52,042 nt of DNA from DASZMX01 sp035551475 (GTDB taxonomy: Bacteria > Verrucomicrobiota > Verrucomicrobiia > Limisphaerales > Palsa-1400), in assembly GCA_035551475.1 (NCBI GenBank), contig DASZMX010000007.1, forward strand, positions 1 through 52,042, written 5' to 3'. The notes below the pieces were generated by a model. It did not search any database and was not told where the DNA came from. It saw nothing but the letters and a program-made list of their open reading frames with translations. This document shows positions 1 through 8,702 of this stretch, piece after piece. Position 1 is the stretch's first letter; the number at the start of each line of letters is the position of its first letter. Both the position numbers and the translations under genes were made by a program.

Positions 1-1589
1 CCTTGCCCGAAATGCCGCGTCCATACGCGGTTCACAATCACGCGCGGCGTGAGCGGATTGGCGGCGCTGGCGATGCTTTGCGCGAGCTCCAACCGGCCGC
101 TGCCATAACGAAACGGCGCGCGCCCCGGGCCGCTGAGGATTTCCAAAAACTCGCGCGGCACCACCGGGCCTTTGTTGCCGGCCTCACCGCGAATGAAGAT
201 CGGCGAATTCTGCGGTTTGCTGCTGTCGTAAAGCGCCGATGCCCGCGGCGGCGAACCAGGGTCATTAGCCTCGAGTTGGGCGATTTGACGGCGCAATTGG
301 CCAATGTCGCGCCGGGTTTCTTTCACCTGCATGGTTTCGCCACTTTTGCGCAAGGCGCGAATCTGCGCTTCGTCCTGCGTCAATTTCTGGTCAAACTCCG
401 AATACTTTTTCTGGAACGCGGCGTATTCCGGCGTGAATTTGACGGCGCCGAGCAACGGCTCCTCGGCGGGTTCGATGGAGCTGAGAAACACGCCGCGCAA
501 CGAATAATAATCCGCGGTCGGAATGGGGTCGAATTTGTGGTCATGACACCGCGCGCACGTCACGGTCAAGCCCATGAACCCTTTGCACACGACATCAATG
601 CGATCATTAATTATGTCATTAATATTTTCATTGAAGCGCGGGCCGAGCGTCAAAAAACCGAGCGCGGCGAGGGAATCCTGATCGGTTGAGAACAGCCGAT
701 CGCCGGCGATTTGCTCCAGAATGAAACGGTTGAACGGTTTGTCCTGGTTGAAGGCGCGCACGACGTAATCGCGATACGTCCAGGCGTAGGGATACAAGGG
801 CGCTTCCTGATTCTTGACATCGCCCTTGGTGTCGGCGTAGCGCGCGACATCGAGCCAATAGCGGCCCCAATGCTCGCCGTATTGCGGCGAGGCGAGGAGG
901 CGATCCACCACCTTCGCGAAGGCATTGGTGGAAGTGTCCTTCACAAACGCCTCCACCTCTTCGGGCGTCGGCGGAAGTCCGGTCAAATCGTAGGTGGCGC
1001 GGCGCACGAGGGCGCGTTTGTCGGCGGGCGGCGAGGGCTTCATCCCATTCTCCTCCAACTTGGCGAGAACGAAGGCATCGATGGGATTGGCAATCCAATT
1101 GGTATTGTTGACGGCGGGCGCACGGGTGGGCCGAACGGGCTTGAACGCCCAATGGTCGCGCCGATTCTTGCCCCAATTCTGCCCGGCGACCGTCTGGCCC
1201 GGGACGCGCGGATCGGGCGCGCCCATTTTTACCCAGGCGACCAAGTCGGCGATTTGGTCGTCGGAAAGTTTTTTGCCTTTGGGCGGCATTTGCAGATCGG
1301 CATCCTCGTAACGGACGGCTTTGATCAGCAGGCTTTTCTCCGGATCGCCGGGGACGAGGGCGGGGCCATTTTCGCCGCCTTTCAACAGGCTGTCGCGGAA
1401 CTCCACGGAAAGGTTTCCCTTCAGGCGCTCGGCTTCGTGGCTGTGACACTTGTAACAGCTCTGCACGAAAATGGGCCGGATTTTGGACTCGAAAAACGCG
1501 AGGTCGCTGGGCGACGGCGTGGCCGCGAAAGACGCCGCGGAGGCCAGGAGGAGCGCGCTGAGAAACGTGATGGCGGCCGGGCGGCTCAT
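1..1589 (-). CDS. PSCyt1/DUF1549/DUF1553 secreted cytochrome, 3' end beyond window
   Basis: The frame starts at the ATG at 1587-1589 and runs open off the left edge, so about 529 residues of a normally 750-1100 aa protein are visible. An N-terminal signal peptide is followed by a c-type heme motif CYKCH near residue 45. The planctomycete cytochrome (PSCyt1) region ends in the usual MPPKGKKLSDDQI segment. Next come a DUF1549 domain (RRATYDLTGLPPTPEEVEAF, then LASPQYGEHWGRYWLD) with a second heme-like motif CARCHDHKFDPI, and the beginning of DUF1553. The family is secreted and found mainly in Planctomycetota and Verrucomicrobiota, almost always beside a DUF1501 gene; its role in polysaccharide or sulfate-ester use is only presumed. 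The start ATG follows the DUF1501 stop codon directly, so the two form one operon. Confidence 0.93.
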   Translation of the reverse strand, partial: MSRPAAITFLSALLLASAASFAATPSPSDLAFFESKIRPIFVQSCYKCHSHEAERLKGNLSVEFRDSLLKGGENGPALVPGDPEKSLLIKAVRYEDADLQMPPKGKKLSDDQIADLVAWVKMGAPDPRVPGQTVAGQNWGKNRRDHWAFKPVRPTRAPAVNNTNWIANPIDAFVLAKLEENGMKPSPPADKRALVRRATYDLTGLPPTPEEVEAFVKDTSTNAFAKVVDRLLASPQYGEHWGRYWLDVARYADTKGDVKNQEAPLYPYAWTYRDYVVRAFNQDKPFNRFILEQIAGDRLFSTDQDSLAALGFLTLGPRFNENINDIINDRIDVVCKGFMGLTVTCARCHDHKFDPIPTADYYSLRGVFLSSIEPAEEPLLGAVKFTPEYAAFQKKYSEFDQKLTQDEAQIRALRKSGETMQVKETRRDIGQLRRQIAQLEANDPGSPPRASALYDSSKPQNSPIFIRGEAGNKGPVVPREFLEILSGPGRAPFRYGSGRLELAQSIASAANPLTPRVIVNRVWTRHFGQ

Positions 1590-2996
1590 TTACGCGAGGA
1601 CGGCTTTGACGACATTTCCCGAAACATCTGTCAAACGAAAGTCGCGGCCGTTGTAGCGATAGGTTAATTGCGTGTGGTCGAAGCCCAGCATGCGCAGGAT
1701 GGTGGCGTGCAAGTCATGGATGTGGACGGGATCCTGCACGGCGGCTTCGCCCAGTTCATCGGTCGCGCCGTGAATTGTGCCGCCCTTGGCGCCGCCGCCC
1801 GCCATCCAGAGGCTGAAACCCTTGGCGTTGTGATCGCGCCCGGGCGTGGCATTGCCGCCGCGGTCACGCGTCGGCGTGCGGCCGAATTCCCCGCCCCAGA
1901 TGACCAAGGTGCTGTCAAGCATGCCTTTTTGCTTCAGGTCGGCCAGGAGCGCGCCCAGCGGCTGGTCAATCTCGCGCGCGCGGTCGGGCAATTTCGTTTC
2001 GAGATCCTGGTGATGATCCCAGCCGCCGGCCCAAATCTGCACAAAACGCACCCCGCGCTCCAGCAAGCGCCGCGCGATCAGCATCTGCCGGCCTTGCGGG
2101 GTCTTGCCATACGCCTCCTGCACGACGTCCGGCTCCTTGCGATAATCAAAGCCATCCGACGCTTCGGCCTGCATGCGGAAGGCGATTTCATACGCCTCGA
2201 TGCGCGCTTCGAGTTGAGCGTCTTTCTGCAAATTCTGCGCGTGCAATTCGTTGAGCTGATGGATCAAGTCCAGTTGCCGGCGTTGTTCGGTCAGAGAGAC
2301 GTAGGGGCTGCTGATGTTTTCGATCATCTGATCGACCGTCGCGGCCTGGGTGTTGACGCTCGTCCCCTGATAAACACCCGGCAAAAAAGCCGAGCCCCAG
2401 TTTTGCGTGCCGCCCGGAGGCAGGCCGCCGCCGGAGTGGAGCGAGATAAAGCCCGGCATATTTTGATTCTCGCTGCCCAGTCCATAAATCGACCAGGAGC
2501 CCAGGCACGGTTTGGGAATTTGCCGCGAACCCGTGTTCATCATGACCGTCGCGATTTCGTGCGCCGGAATATCCGTGTACATCGAGCGAATCAGCGCAAT
2601 GTCATCGACGTGTTCGGCAATCCTCGGAAAAACTTCGCTGACTTCCATGCCGCAACGCCCGTGCCGCTGGAATTTAAAAGGCGAAGGCATGGCCACGCCG
2701 CGTCCGCCGACACTTTGGCCGTCGTACTTGACGAGGGCGGGCTTGGGGTCCCAGGTGTCCACCTGGGAAGGCGCGCCGGCCGCGAAAATATGCAGGACAC
2801 GCTTGGCCTTGGCGGGGAAAGGCGGGGCTTTGGGCGCCAGGGGCGAGAGCGACGAATCCACTTCGCCCGCCAGCAAGGAATCGGCGCTCAGCAGCGAACC
2901 GAGGCCCAGGGCGCCGATGCCCATGCCGAGCCGGGTGAGAAAATCCCGCCGCGTGAAAATCGGCGTATGCACGCAATTTTTGCAGTATTCGGGCAT
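1590..2996 (-). CDS. DUF1501 family Tat-exported protein
   Basis: This 468-residue protein opens with a twin-arginine signal (RRDFLTRLGMG near residue 16) followed by a hydrophobic stretch, so it is probably folded before export. The body matches DUF1501, a sulfatase-like fold; recognisable family segments are GGWDHHQDLETKLPDRAREI and LVIWGGEFGRTPT. Its biochemical function is unknown. A good Shine-Dalgarno (TCTCCT on the plus strand at 3005-3010) lies at normal distance from the ATG, and a sigma-70-like promoter lies upstream. The stop is immediately followed by the ATG of the DUF1549/DUF1553 cytochrome, the standard partner of this family, which supports joint action outside the cytoplasm. 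Confidence 0.95.
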   Translation of the reverse strand: MPEYCKNCVHTPIFTRRDFLTRLGMGIGALGLGSLLSADSLLAGEVDSSLSPLAPKAPPFPAKAKRVLHIFAAGAPSQVDTWDPKPALVKYDGQSVGGRGVAMPSPFKFQRHGRCGMEVSEVFPRIAEHVDDIALIRSMYTDIPAHEIATVMMNTGSRQIPKPCLGSWSIYGLGSENQNMPGFISLHSGGGLPPGGTQNWGSAFLPGVYQGTSVNTQAATVDQMIENISSPYVSLTEQRRQLDLIHQLNELHAQNLQKDAQLEARIEAYEIAFRMQAEASDGFDYRKEPDVVQEAYGKTPQGRQMLIARRLLERGVRFVQIWAGGWDHHQDLETKLPDRAREIDQPLGALLADLKQKGMLDSTLVIWGGEFGRTPTRDRGGNATPGRDHNAKGFSLWMAGGGAKGGTIHGATDELGEAAVQDPVHIHDLHATILRMLGFDHTQLTYRYNGRDFRLTDVSGNVVKAVLA

Positions 2997-3042
2997 AAAA
3001 GAAGTCTCCTAAGAGTTCGGCTCAACGTTTCGTGTTATCGCT

Positions 3043-3071
3043 ATCATATAGGATGTTTAGCGCTCCGGCAA
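3043..3071 (-). promoter_or_regulatory. Sigma-70-like promoter of the DUF1501 operon
   Basis: Reading the minus strand, TTGCCG (3066-3071) and TATGAT (3043-3048) are separated by 17 bases, close to the -35 and -10 consensus. They lie about 45 bases upstream of the DUF1501 start codon. The assignment rests on sequence match and position only. Confidence 0.55.
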
Positions 3072-3107
3072 TGAACAAGACGCCCGCCGACGACGAAAGG
3101 TAACAGG

Positions 3108-3707
3108 CTAATCCTCGGTGATGTCCGCAATCCGGGCCTTGACGGCGCCGTGGTCCACCACCAGCGCCCGAAAATGCCAGTCTTTCCCGGCGTCCAGGGA
3201 AGCGGCATAGTCGTTGGCGGAGCCGATTTTCACTCCTTGGCCATCGAACAAATCGACCTGCACCTTGACGCCAAATTTTTGCTGCGCGGTGGTGTTGTGC
3301 ACCTTGCCCACGGCATACACCAGATTGCCTTGGGTCGCTTTTTCCAAGGTGACGGAGCCGGCTTCCATGCCGTGCCACTGATTGACCACCAGCGCCGTCG
3401 CGGCATTCGAAGCGGTCACGGTTGGGCGCAAGACCGGTTGGGGTGGAAGCGGGGCGGGCGGCGGTGGTTGCGCCCGGGAATGCCACAGGCCATATCCCGC
3501 GGCGCCTAGGACGATGACAATGGCCAGAACCTGCGGCAGGGGTGAGCGGCGCGGCGCGACGGCCGGCGCGGCCGGGGCTGCGGCCGGCAACAGGGTGGCG
3601 AAATGGCAATGCGGGCAATCGATCTTCATACCCGCCATCTCGACCGGATACTCGATGCGCTGCCCACAGCTTTCACACGCGCACTTGGCGTAGGGTTGCT
3701 CTGGCAC
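3108..3707 (-). CDS. Zinc-ribbon, single-TM protein with FxLYD-like C-terminal domain
   Basis: The 199-residue product begins at a GTG. The N-terminal 35 residues form a zinc ribbon with two cysteine pairs (CESCGQRIEYP and CPHCHFATLLP). A proline-rich linker, one transmembrane helix (LAIVIVLGAAGYGLWHS, near residue 60) and a second proline-rich linker follow. The C-terminal about 85 residues (VYAVGKVHNTTAQQKFGVKV, then DLFDGQGVKIGSANDYA) resemble the extracellular FxLYD-type beta domain seen in many zinc-ribbon membrane proteins. The gene is transcribed divergently from the next one. No enzymatic role is visible; a sensor or envelope-stress role would be guesswork. Confidence 0.85.
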   Translation of the reverse strand: MPEQPYAKCACESCGQRIEYPVEMAGMKIDCPHCHFATLLPAAAPAAPAVAPRRSPLPQVLAIVIVLGAAGYGLWHSRAQPPPPAPLPPQPVLRPTVTASNAATALVVNQWHGMEAGSVTLEKATQGNLVYAVGKVHNTTAQQKFGVKVQVDLFDGQGVKIGSANDYAASLDAGKDWHFRALVVDHGAVKARIADITED

Positions 3708-3788
3708 AGCTTCAGCCTAGCACATTGGCGGGACGAAATGTCATCTCCTTATGGACGGCATAGCGCCTAATCCGCATGATGGAAGCCA

Positions 3789-4157
3789 ATGGGTTTGCCG
3801 CGCCAGAATTTAATCGCCATCGCCCTCATTTCCCTCGCAGGAGAATGGGGCACCGCGTGGGCCATGCGGCCCCGGCAATCCTGGCGGGACACGGCAATCA
3901 TGACATTAGCGTGGGCGGCGGGCGTGCTCATCGCCAGATCCCTGGCGCGCCTTGCGCTGAGGCGTTTTCGCGGCGGACGTTATTGGGGATCGGCGGCGAT
4001 CGCGCTGGCGGCGTTTTTTACGGCGCTCGCGCAGTTCGCCCTGACTCGCGCCGGGGGCGAGGCGGTGGGGCGCTTTTTTTCCACGGCGCTGCTCCTGGTA
4101 TTCCTGACCCCGTGGTTTGTGCGGAAAGAACGGTTCTCCGCCCTGCCTAATCGGTAG
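3789..4157 (+). CDS. Small integral membrane protein, unknown function
   Basis: This 122-residue hydrophobic protein has about three or four predicted transmembrane helices (LIAIALISLAGEWGTAWAM; IMTLAWAAGVLIARSLARLAL; SAAIALAAFFTALAQFAL; FFSTALLLVFLTPWFV). Positive clusters between the helices, such as RLALRRFRGGRYW, suggest cytoplasmic loops. I do not recognise the family. The ATG at 3789 follows a GGAAG-like element at short spacing. It heads a run of plus-strand genes but is separated from the next one by about 58 bases. Confidence 0.65.
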   Translation: MGLPRQNLIAIALISLAGEWGTAWAMRPRQSWRDTAIMTLAWAAGVLIARSLARLALRRFRGGRYWGSAAIALAAFFTALAQFALTRAGGEAVGRFFSTALLLVFLTPWFVRKERFSALPNR

Positions 4158-4215
4158 TATTTCACCTGATTGTCGGGACGGGCGCGGGTGTTACTGTTTG
4201 CTTGAAAGGTCTATT

Positions 4216-4635
4216 ATGAGTTTGCGAGATGCTTACAAGCAAAAATTAACGGCGCGCGTGGAGGAGCAACGGGCCAAGTTGAGCCTGATGAAAGCCCACG
4301 CCAAACGCGTGGCCGCCGATAGCCGCATCGTCACCTACGAAGAGATGGGCCAGGCCGAGCGCAGCCTCGGGCGCCTGACCGCCAAGTTGAAAAAAATCGC
4401 CGGCGCCGGCCTGCACGCGTTGGGCGACGTCAAAGGCGGCATGGGCAAAGCCCTGGACAATCTGAATGTCTCCTCCAAAAAGGCCGCCAGCCGCCTGCAG
4501 GAAGCCGCCGCCGAGCCCGCGCCCAAGCGCGCCCCGGTGCGCGCCCGCGCCCGCAAGCCGCGCCCTGTCAAACATCGTGTGATCGCGCGGAAGATGGCGC
4601 CGAAAAAAAAGGCCCGCCCCGCCAAACGCCGCTGA
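4216..4635 (+). CDS. Basic protein with Lys/Arg/Ala/Pro-rich tail (histone H1-like)
   Basis: The 139-residue protein starts at an ATG with AAAGG six bases upstream. The N-terminal half is helical and amphipathic (LRDAYKQKLTARVEEQRAKL; YEEMGQAERSLGRLTAKLKK), resembling small coiled-coil proteins. The C-terminal about 45 residues are a lysine/arginine/alanine/proline tail (RAPVRARARKPRPVKHRV; KMAPKKKARPAKRR), as in bacterial histone H1-like nucleoid proteins. I infer nucleic-acid binding from composition only. Its TGA is directly followed by the GTG of the UbiB-like gene, so the two are probably co-translated. Confidence 0.75.
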   Translation: MSLRDAYKQKLTARVEEQRAKLSLMKAHAKRVAADSRIVTYEEMGQAERSLGRLTAKLKKIAGAGLHALGDVKGGMGKALDNLNVSSKKAASRLQEAAAEPAPKRAPVRARARKPRPVKHRVIARKMAPKKKARPAKRR

Positions 4636-6327
4636 GTGATCTTCCGCCGCTTCAGCAAATGGGGGCACGCCATGGAGCGCGCCCAGCGGTTCCGCGTGAT
4701 TGTCGCGGTCTTCCTGAAATATGGTTACGAGGATCTGGCCGAGCGGCTGCCCTTGCCCAGCCCGATGCGGATTCCCTTCCGCAAAATACGGCAAACCCAG
4801 GAGGAAGTTTCGCTCTTATCCGGCCCGGAGCGCCTGCGCCGCGCCTTCGAGGAATTGGGGCCCACCTTCATCAAATTGGGCCAATTGCTTTCCACTCGCC
4901 GCCACCTGTTGCCGCCTCCTTTCGTGCATGAATTGGCCCGGCTGCATGACGAAGTTCCACCCTTCCCCTTTGATCAAGCCCTCGAAGTCCTGGCGCGGGA
5001 ATTGAAGCGCCCGCCGATGGAAGTTTTTATTTCCATCGACGAAACACCCATCGGGTCGGCCTCCATTGCCCAGGTGCATCGCGCCATCCTGATGACCGGC
5101 GACCAATGCGTCATCAAAATCCAGCGGCCCAACATCGAACCCCTGGTGCGGCTCGATTTGGAAATCATGATGCAGCTCGCCGGCTTGCTGGAGAAACATG
5201 TGGAAGGCTGGCGCGTGCATCGGCCCGTTGATATTGTCGCGGAATTCGCGCGGCGGATGGAGCAGGAGCTGGATTTCAGCGCGGAAGCGGCGCACGTGGA
5301 ACGCTTCGCGCATCAATTCGCCAATGAGCCGACGATTTACGTGCCGAAGGTTTTTCACGAAACCTCCACGCTGCGAGTCCTGACCATGGAGCACGTCGAT
5401 GCAATCAAGGCGTCTCGTTTTGATTTGCTGGACGCCGCCGCGCTGAATCGACGGGAGATTGCCACGCGCATCACCGATCTGGTGATGAAGCAGGTGTTTG
5501 TCTTCGGCTTCTTCCACGCCGATCCGCACCCGGGCAACATCCATATTCTGCCCGGCAACGTGATTTGCTTTCTCGATTTCGGGTTGATGGGTTATCTCGA
5601 CCAAAAAACGCGCGAGACTTTCGCCAAATTCATCGAAGGCATTGCGCAACGCGACGAGAAACTGGCTTCCTCGGCCCTGCTGCGCCTGGCCAACGCGGAG
5701 CTGGATCCCCCGCGCCCGGGGTTCGAGGCGGACGTGGCGGAATTCATGCACCAGCATTTCTACCGCCCGGCGGGCGAAATGTTGTTCGGCAAACTGGTCA
5801 ATCATTTGTTCTACTTGACCATGCGGCACAACCTGACGATGCCGGCGGACTTGTTCACGATGCTCAAAGGCTTGAGCCTGACGGAAAGCCTCGTCACGCG
5901 GCTCGATCCCGGCCACGACATTTTGGGGCAGGCCAAGCCGTTCATGAAACAGGTGCGGCTGCGGCAGGTGCGGCCGCGGCGGCTATGGCGTTACTGGCTG
6001 GAATTTGGCGGCGACGTGACGACGTTCCTGCGGGAATTTCCGCTGGAAGCGCGGCGTCTCATGGCGCAAATCAAGGAAGGCCGCGCGCGCCTGATGATTC
6101 AGCACGGCGGCTTCGATGCGCTGCTGCACACGCTGGAGCGGGTGGTCAACCGGCTGTCTTTTTCGCTGGTGCTTTCCTCGCTGATTATTTCGTCGTCCGT
6201 GATCGTGCACGCGCATGTGCCGCCGCTGTGGCACGACATGTCGGTGATCGGCGTGCTCGGTTATTCTCTGGCCGGGCTGATGGGTTTCTGGCTGCTCATC
6301 GCCATGCTGCGCCACGGGAAAATGTAA
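4636..6327 (+). CDS. ABC1/UbiB (AarF) family atypical kinase-like protein
   Basis: The product has 563 residues if the GTG at 4636 is used, which abuts the previous stop; an ATG at 4672 is an alternative start. Hallmarks of the UbiB/ADCK family are present: the K-x-G-Q motif (FIKLGQLLSTR, near residue 80), the alanine/serine-rich nucleotide loop (IGSASIAQVHRA), the VIK lysine (CVIKIQRP), the catalytic-loop equivalent (FHADPHPGNIHI, about 294) and the metal-binding DFG (FLDFGLMGYL, about 314). Two C-terminal transmembrane helices complete the usual layout. Members support ubiquinone biosynthesis or lipid homeostasis as ATPases/kinases at the membrane. No other ubiquinone gene is nearby, so the exact role is open. 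Confidence 0.93.
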   Translation: MIFRRFSKWGHAMERAQRFRVIVAVFLKYGYEDLAERLPLPSPMRIPFRKIRQTQEEVSLLSGPERLRRAFEELGPTFIKLGQLLSTRRHLLPPPFVHELARLHDEVPPFPFDQALEVLARELKRPPMEVFISIDETPIGSASIAQVHRAILMTGDQCVIKIQRPNIEPLVRLDLEIMMQLAGLLEKHVEGWRVHRPVDIVAEFARRMEQELDFSAEAAHVERFAHQFANEPTIYVPKVFHETSTLRVLTMEHVDAIKASRFDLLDAAALNRREIATRITDLVMKQVFVFGFFHADPHPGNIHILPGNVICFLDFGLMGYLDQKTRETFAKFIEGIAQRDEKLASSALLRLANAELDPPRPGFEADVAEFMHQHFYRPAGEMLFGKLVNHLFYLTMRHNLTMPADLFTMLKGLSLTESLVTRLDPGHDILGQAKPFMKQVRLRQVRPRRLWRYWLEFGGDVTTFLREFPLEARRLMAQIKEGRARLMIQHGGFDALLHTLERVVNRLSFSLVLSSLIISSSVIVHAHVPPLWHDMSVIGVLGYSLAGLMGFWLLIAMLRHGKM

Positions 6328-6384
6328 GGTGAAGATCGTCAATCAAAACTTGTCCCGTCCCGCCTGATCCTTCAAACTGCGCCT

Positions 6385-6948
6385 GTGCGAGAAAAGACCG
6401 AGGACATTCCCGCGGCGCGCCCGGCTCGGGCTTTTTCGTGGTTTCAGGTGGGGTTGGGCGCCGCCACGGCGTCGCTCCTGATCGGATTGGTGGCGCTGCA
6501 AAACATGGGGCGCGCCAATGAGCGGCATACCTTGATGCAATTGGCCGACAACCACGCGCGTTCCCTCCTGGCGGGCCATTTGGCGGATGTTTCCTCGGCG
6601 GATTTTCACATCGTCAAGCCGTGGTTCGAGGGAAAAATCAATTTTGCGCCGCCGGTGCCCGACTTGACCGTGGCCGGCTACAAGCTGGTGGGCGGCCGCC
6701 TTGATTACGTGGCGGGGCACACGGCAGCGGCGCTGGTTTACCAGTTGGGCAAACATGACATCAGCGTGTTCGTCTGGCCGGAGCCGGGCTCGCCCGCTCA
6801 TCCGCCGCAAATCATGACGGCCCAGCGCGGTTATCAAATTGTCGGCTGGCAATCCGGGGAGCTGGCGTGCCGCGCCATTTCCGACCTCAGCGAACGCGAT
6901 TTGCGCGATTTTGCGAGCGCGTTTCAAGCCAACGCCCAGAACCGTTGA
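6385..6948 (+). CDS. Anti-sigma-factor-like membrane protein lacking the zinc finger
   Basis: This 187-residue protein has a GTG start. It has a short cytoplasmic N-terminus, one transmembrane helix (VGLGAATASLLIGLVALQ) and a periplasmic domain. The line LLAGHLADVSSADFHIVKPW followed by F.GK..FAPPV.DL resembles the periplasmic part of RsiW/ChrR-type anti-sigma factors, including GGRLDYVAGHTAAALVYQLG. The usual N-terminal HxxxCxxC zinc finger is absent, and no ECF sigma gene is adjacent. It may therefore be a degenerate or repurposed anti-sigma factor. queG follows after a few bases. Confidence 0.75.
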   Translation: MREKTEDIPAARPARAFSWFQVGLGAATASLLIGLVALQNMGRANERHTLMQLADNHARSLLAGHLADVSSADFHIVKPWFEGKINFAPPVPDLTVAGYKLVGGRLDYVAGHTAAALVYQLGKHDISVFVWPEPGSPAHPPQIMTAQRGYQIVGWQSGELACRAISDLSERDLRDFASAFQANAQNR

Positions 6949-6958
6949 GGGCGTGAGC

Positions 6959-8023
6959 GTGAAAGAGGAGATTCGCCGGCGCGCCTTGGAATTGGGATTT
7001 GACGCCTGCGGTTTCGCCGCCGCCCAACCTCCGCCGCACGCGCCGGAATTCAACGCCTGGCTCGCCGCCGGGCGCCACGGCGAAATGGCCTGGCTCCCGC
7101 GCAACGCGCCCAAACGCTCCGACCCTTCCCAAGTCCTCCCCGGCGCCCGCTCCGTGATTGCGCTGGCAGTCAATTATAATCCACCGCCACCGCCACCGCC
7201 AGCGCCCTCGCCCGCCTCCGGCGCGGGCGCGGTGGCGCGGTATGCGCAGCACGCCGATTATCACGATATTCTCGGCGCGCGCCTTGCGGCGTTGTCCACT
7301 TTTGTGCAGGACCAGGCGCCCGGCAGCCGTTCGCTTTGGTATGTGGACACCGGGCCGATTTTGGAGCGGGATTTTGCCGAACGCGCGGGCCTCGGCTTCA
7401 TCGGCAAACACACCAACGTCATCAGCCGCCGGCTCGGCAATTGGATATTTCTCGCGGAAATTCTCACCACGCTGGAACTCGAGCCGGACGCGCCCGAACA
7501 CAACCGGTGCGGCTCGTGCCGGAGCTGCCTGGACGCCTGCCCCACCGCCGCCATCACGGCGCCGTTCCAATTGGACGCTCGCCGCTGCATTTCGTACCTG
7601 ACCATCGAATTGAAAGGGCCCATCCCGGAGGAATTTCGCCCCGCGATCGAGCGCCGCATTTTTGGCTGCGACGATTGCCTGGCGGTGTGTCCCTGGAACC
7701 GTTTTGCGCAAACCGCGCGGCTCATGGCCGGCGGCCGCCGCAACGATCTGGCCGCGCCGGATTTGCTGGAATTGCTGGCGCTGGACGACGCGGGCTTCAA
7801 GGCGCGCTTCGCGGGAACCCCCATGTGGCGGTTGAAACGTCCGCGTTTCCTGCGCAATGTCGCCGTGGCGCTGGGCAATGTGGCCGGCCCGGAAGCGCTG
7901 CCCGCCTTGTCCCGCGCCGCGTCCGATCCCGCGCCGCTCATCGCGGAGCACGCCCGCTGGGCTGTCAAGCAGATTGAAGCCCGCAAAGAAAAGGCTTTTC
8001 CCGAGGGGCAACCTTTGTTATGA
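6959..8023 (+). CDS. queG: Epoxyqueuosine reductase QueG
   Basis: QueG catalyses the last step of queuosine synthesis, reducing epoxyqueuosine to queuosine in tRNA with a cobalamin cofactor and two 4Fe-4S clusters. I place the start at the GTG at 6959 because GAGGG (6947-6951) sits seven bases upstream, giving 354 residues, a typical length. Seen in the protein are the family core (YVDTGPILERDFAERAGLGF), IGKHTN, the first cluster motif CGSCRSCLDACP (about 184-195), RRCISYLTIE, the second cluster motif CDDCLAVCPW (about 237) and a C-terminal HEAT-like region. A proline run near residue 75 is unusual. No other queuosine gene is in the window. Confidence 0.95.
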   Translation: MKEEIRRRALELGFDACGFAAAQPPPHAPEFNAWLAAGRHGEMAWLPRNAPKRSDPSQVLPGARSVIALAVNYNPPPPPPPAPSPASGAGAVARYAQHADYHDILGARLAALSTFVQDQAPGSRSLWYVDTGPILERDFAERAGLGFIGKHTNVISRRLGNWIFLAEILTTLELEPDAPEHNRCGSCRSCLDACPTAAITAPFQLDARRCISYLTIELKGPIPEEFRPAIERRIFGCDDCLAVCPWNRFAQTARLMAGGRRNDLAAPDLLELLALDDAGFKARFAGTPMWRLKRPRFLRNVAVALGNVAGPEALPALSRAASDPAPLIAEHARWAVKQIEARKEKAFPEGQPLL

Positions 8024-8077
8024 CGGCCCGTGTTCAGCAAAGAAGAAATTTAAAAACATCTGTGTCACTGGAATAAT

Positions 8078-8524
8078 ATGAGAACCTTTACGAAATTTAT
8101 GTGTTTGACGGCGCTGGCGGGCTTCCTCGGCGCCGCCACCGCCGCCGTCGCCCAAACCGAATCCACCAATGCCGCCATGGCCACCGCCCCCAAGCCCAAG
8201 AGCAAAGCAATTGTCGGCGTGGTGGCGAGCGTCGATAACGATGGAAAAACGCTCACCCTGAAGGATCACGACAAGCCCATTCACATCACGTCCAAGACCA
8301 AGATCACCAAGAACGACCAACCCGCGATGCTGTCCGACATCATGGCAGGCGACGACGTTAGCGTGCGCGCCAAGGATGACGCCAGCGGCAACCCCACCGC
8401 CACGTCCGTCCGCATCGGCAAAGTGAAAGCGAAGAAAAAGTCGAAGCCCGCTGCGACACCTGCGGCCGCTCCTGACAACACGCCGGCCATGGCCCCGGCG
8501 AACCCGCCCGCTCCCGCGAAATAA
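8078..8524 (+). CDS. Secreted DUF5666-like small beta protein
   Basis: The 148-residue product has a clear signal peptide (FMCLTALAGFLGAATAAVAQ). The core (IVGVVASVDNDGKTLTLKD, HITSKTKITKNDQPAM, DIMAGDDVSVRAKDDASGNP) has the alternating pattern of DUF5666/OB-like periplasmic beta domains. The tail is rich in lysine, alanine and proline. Function is unknown. The gene is followed by a perfect 12-bp hairpin that probably ends the transcript. Confidence 0.75.
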   Translation: MRTFTKFMCLTALAGFLGAATAAVAQTESTNAAMATAPKPKSKAIVGVVASVDNDGKTLTLKDHDKPIHITSKTKITKNDQPAMLSDIMAGDDVSVRAKDDASGNPTATSVRIGKVKAKKKSKPAATPAAAPDNTPAMAPANPPAPAK

Positions 8525-8556
8525 TTCGGGCGCGTCCAGCCTAGATTTACTTTGAT

Positions 8557-8585
8557 CGTCGGCTCAGGTTTTTCCTGAGCCGACG
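8557..8585 (+). terminator. Perfect 12-bp hairpin after the DUF5666-like gene
   Basis: The arms at 8557-8568 and 8574-8585 (CGTCGGCTCAGG and its exact complement) surround a loop of five T. No proper U-tract follows on the plus strand, so this is a hairpin terminator candidate or mRNA-stabilising structure rather than a textbook terminator. Confidence 0.5.
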
Positions 8586-8702
8586 ACGCGTTTAACGCCC
8601 ATTGTTCGAGGCGCCCCGGCGCTTAAGATTACCCCATCAAATGGAAGCGGGTTTTCAACGGTTGCCATTAAAAAAGGGCGAATTAGAATCGCGGGACGCG
8701 CG

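Noticed and set aside
1668..3074. A 468-codon plus-strand frame opposite the DUF1501 gene
   Set aside because: The opposite strand encodes a clear Tat-signal DUF1501 protein; this frame has no recognisable features.
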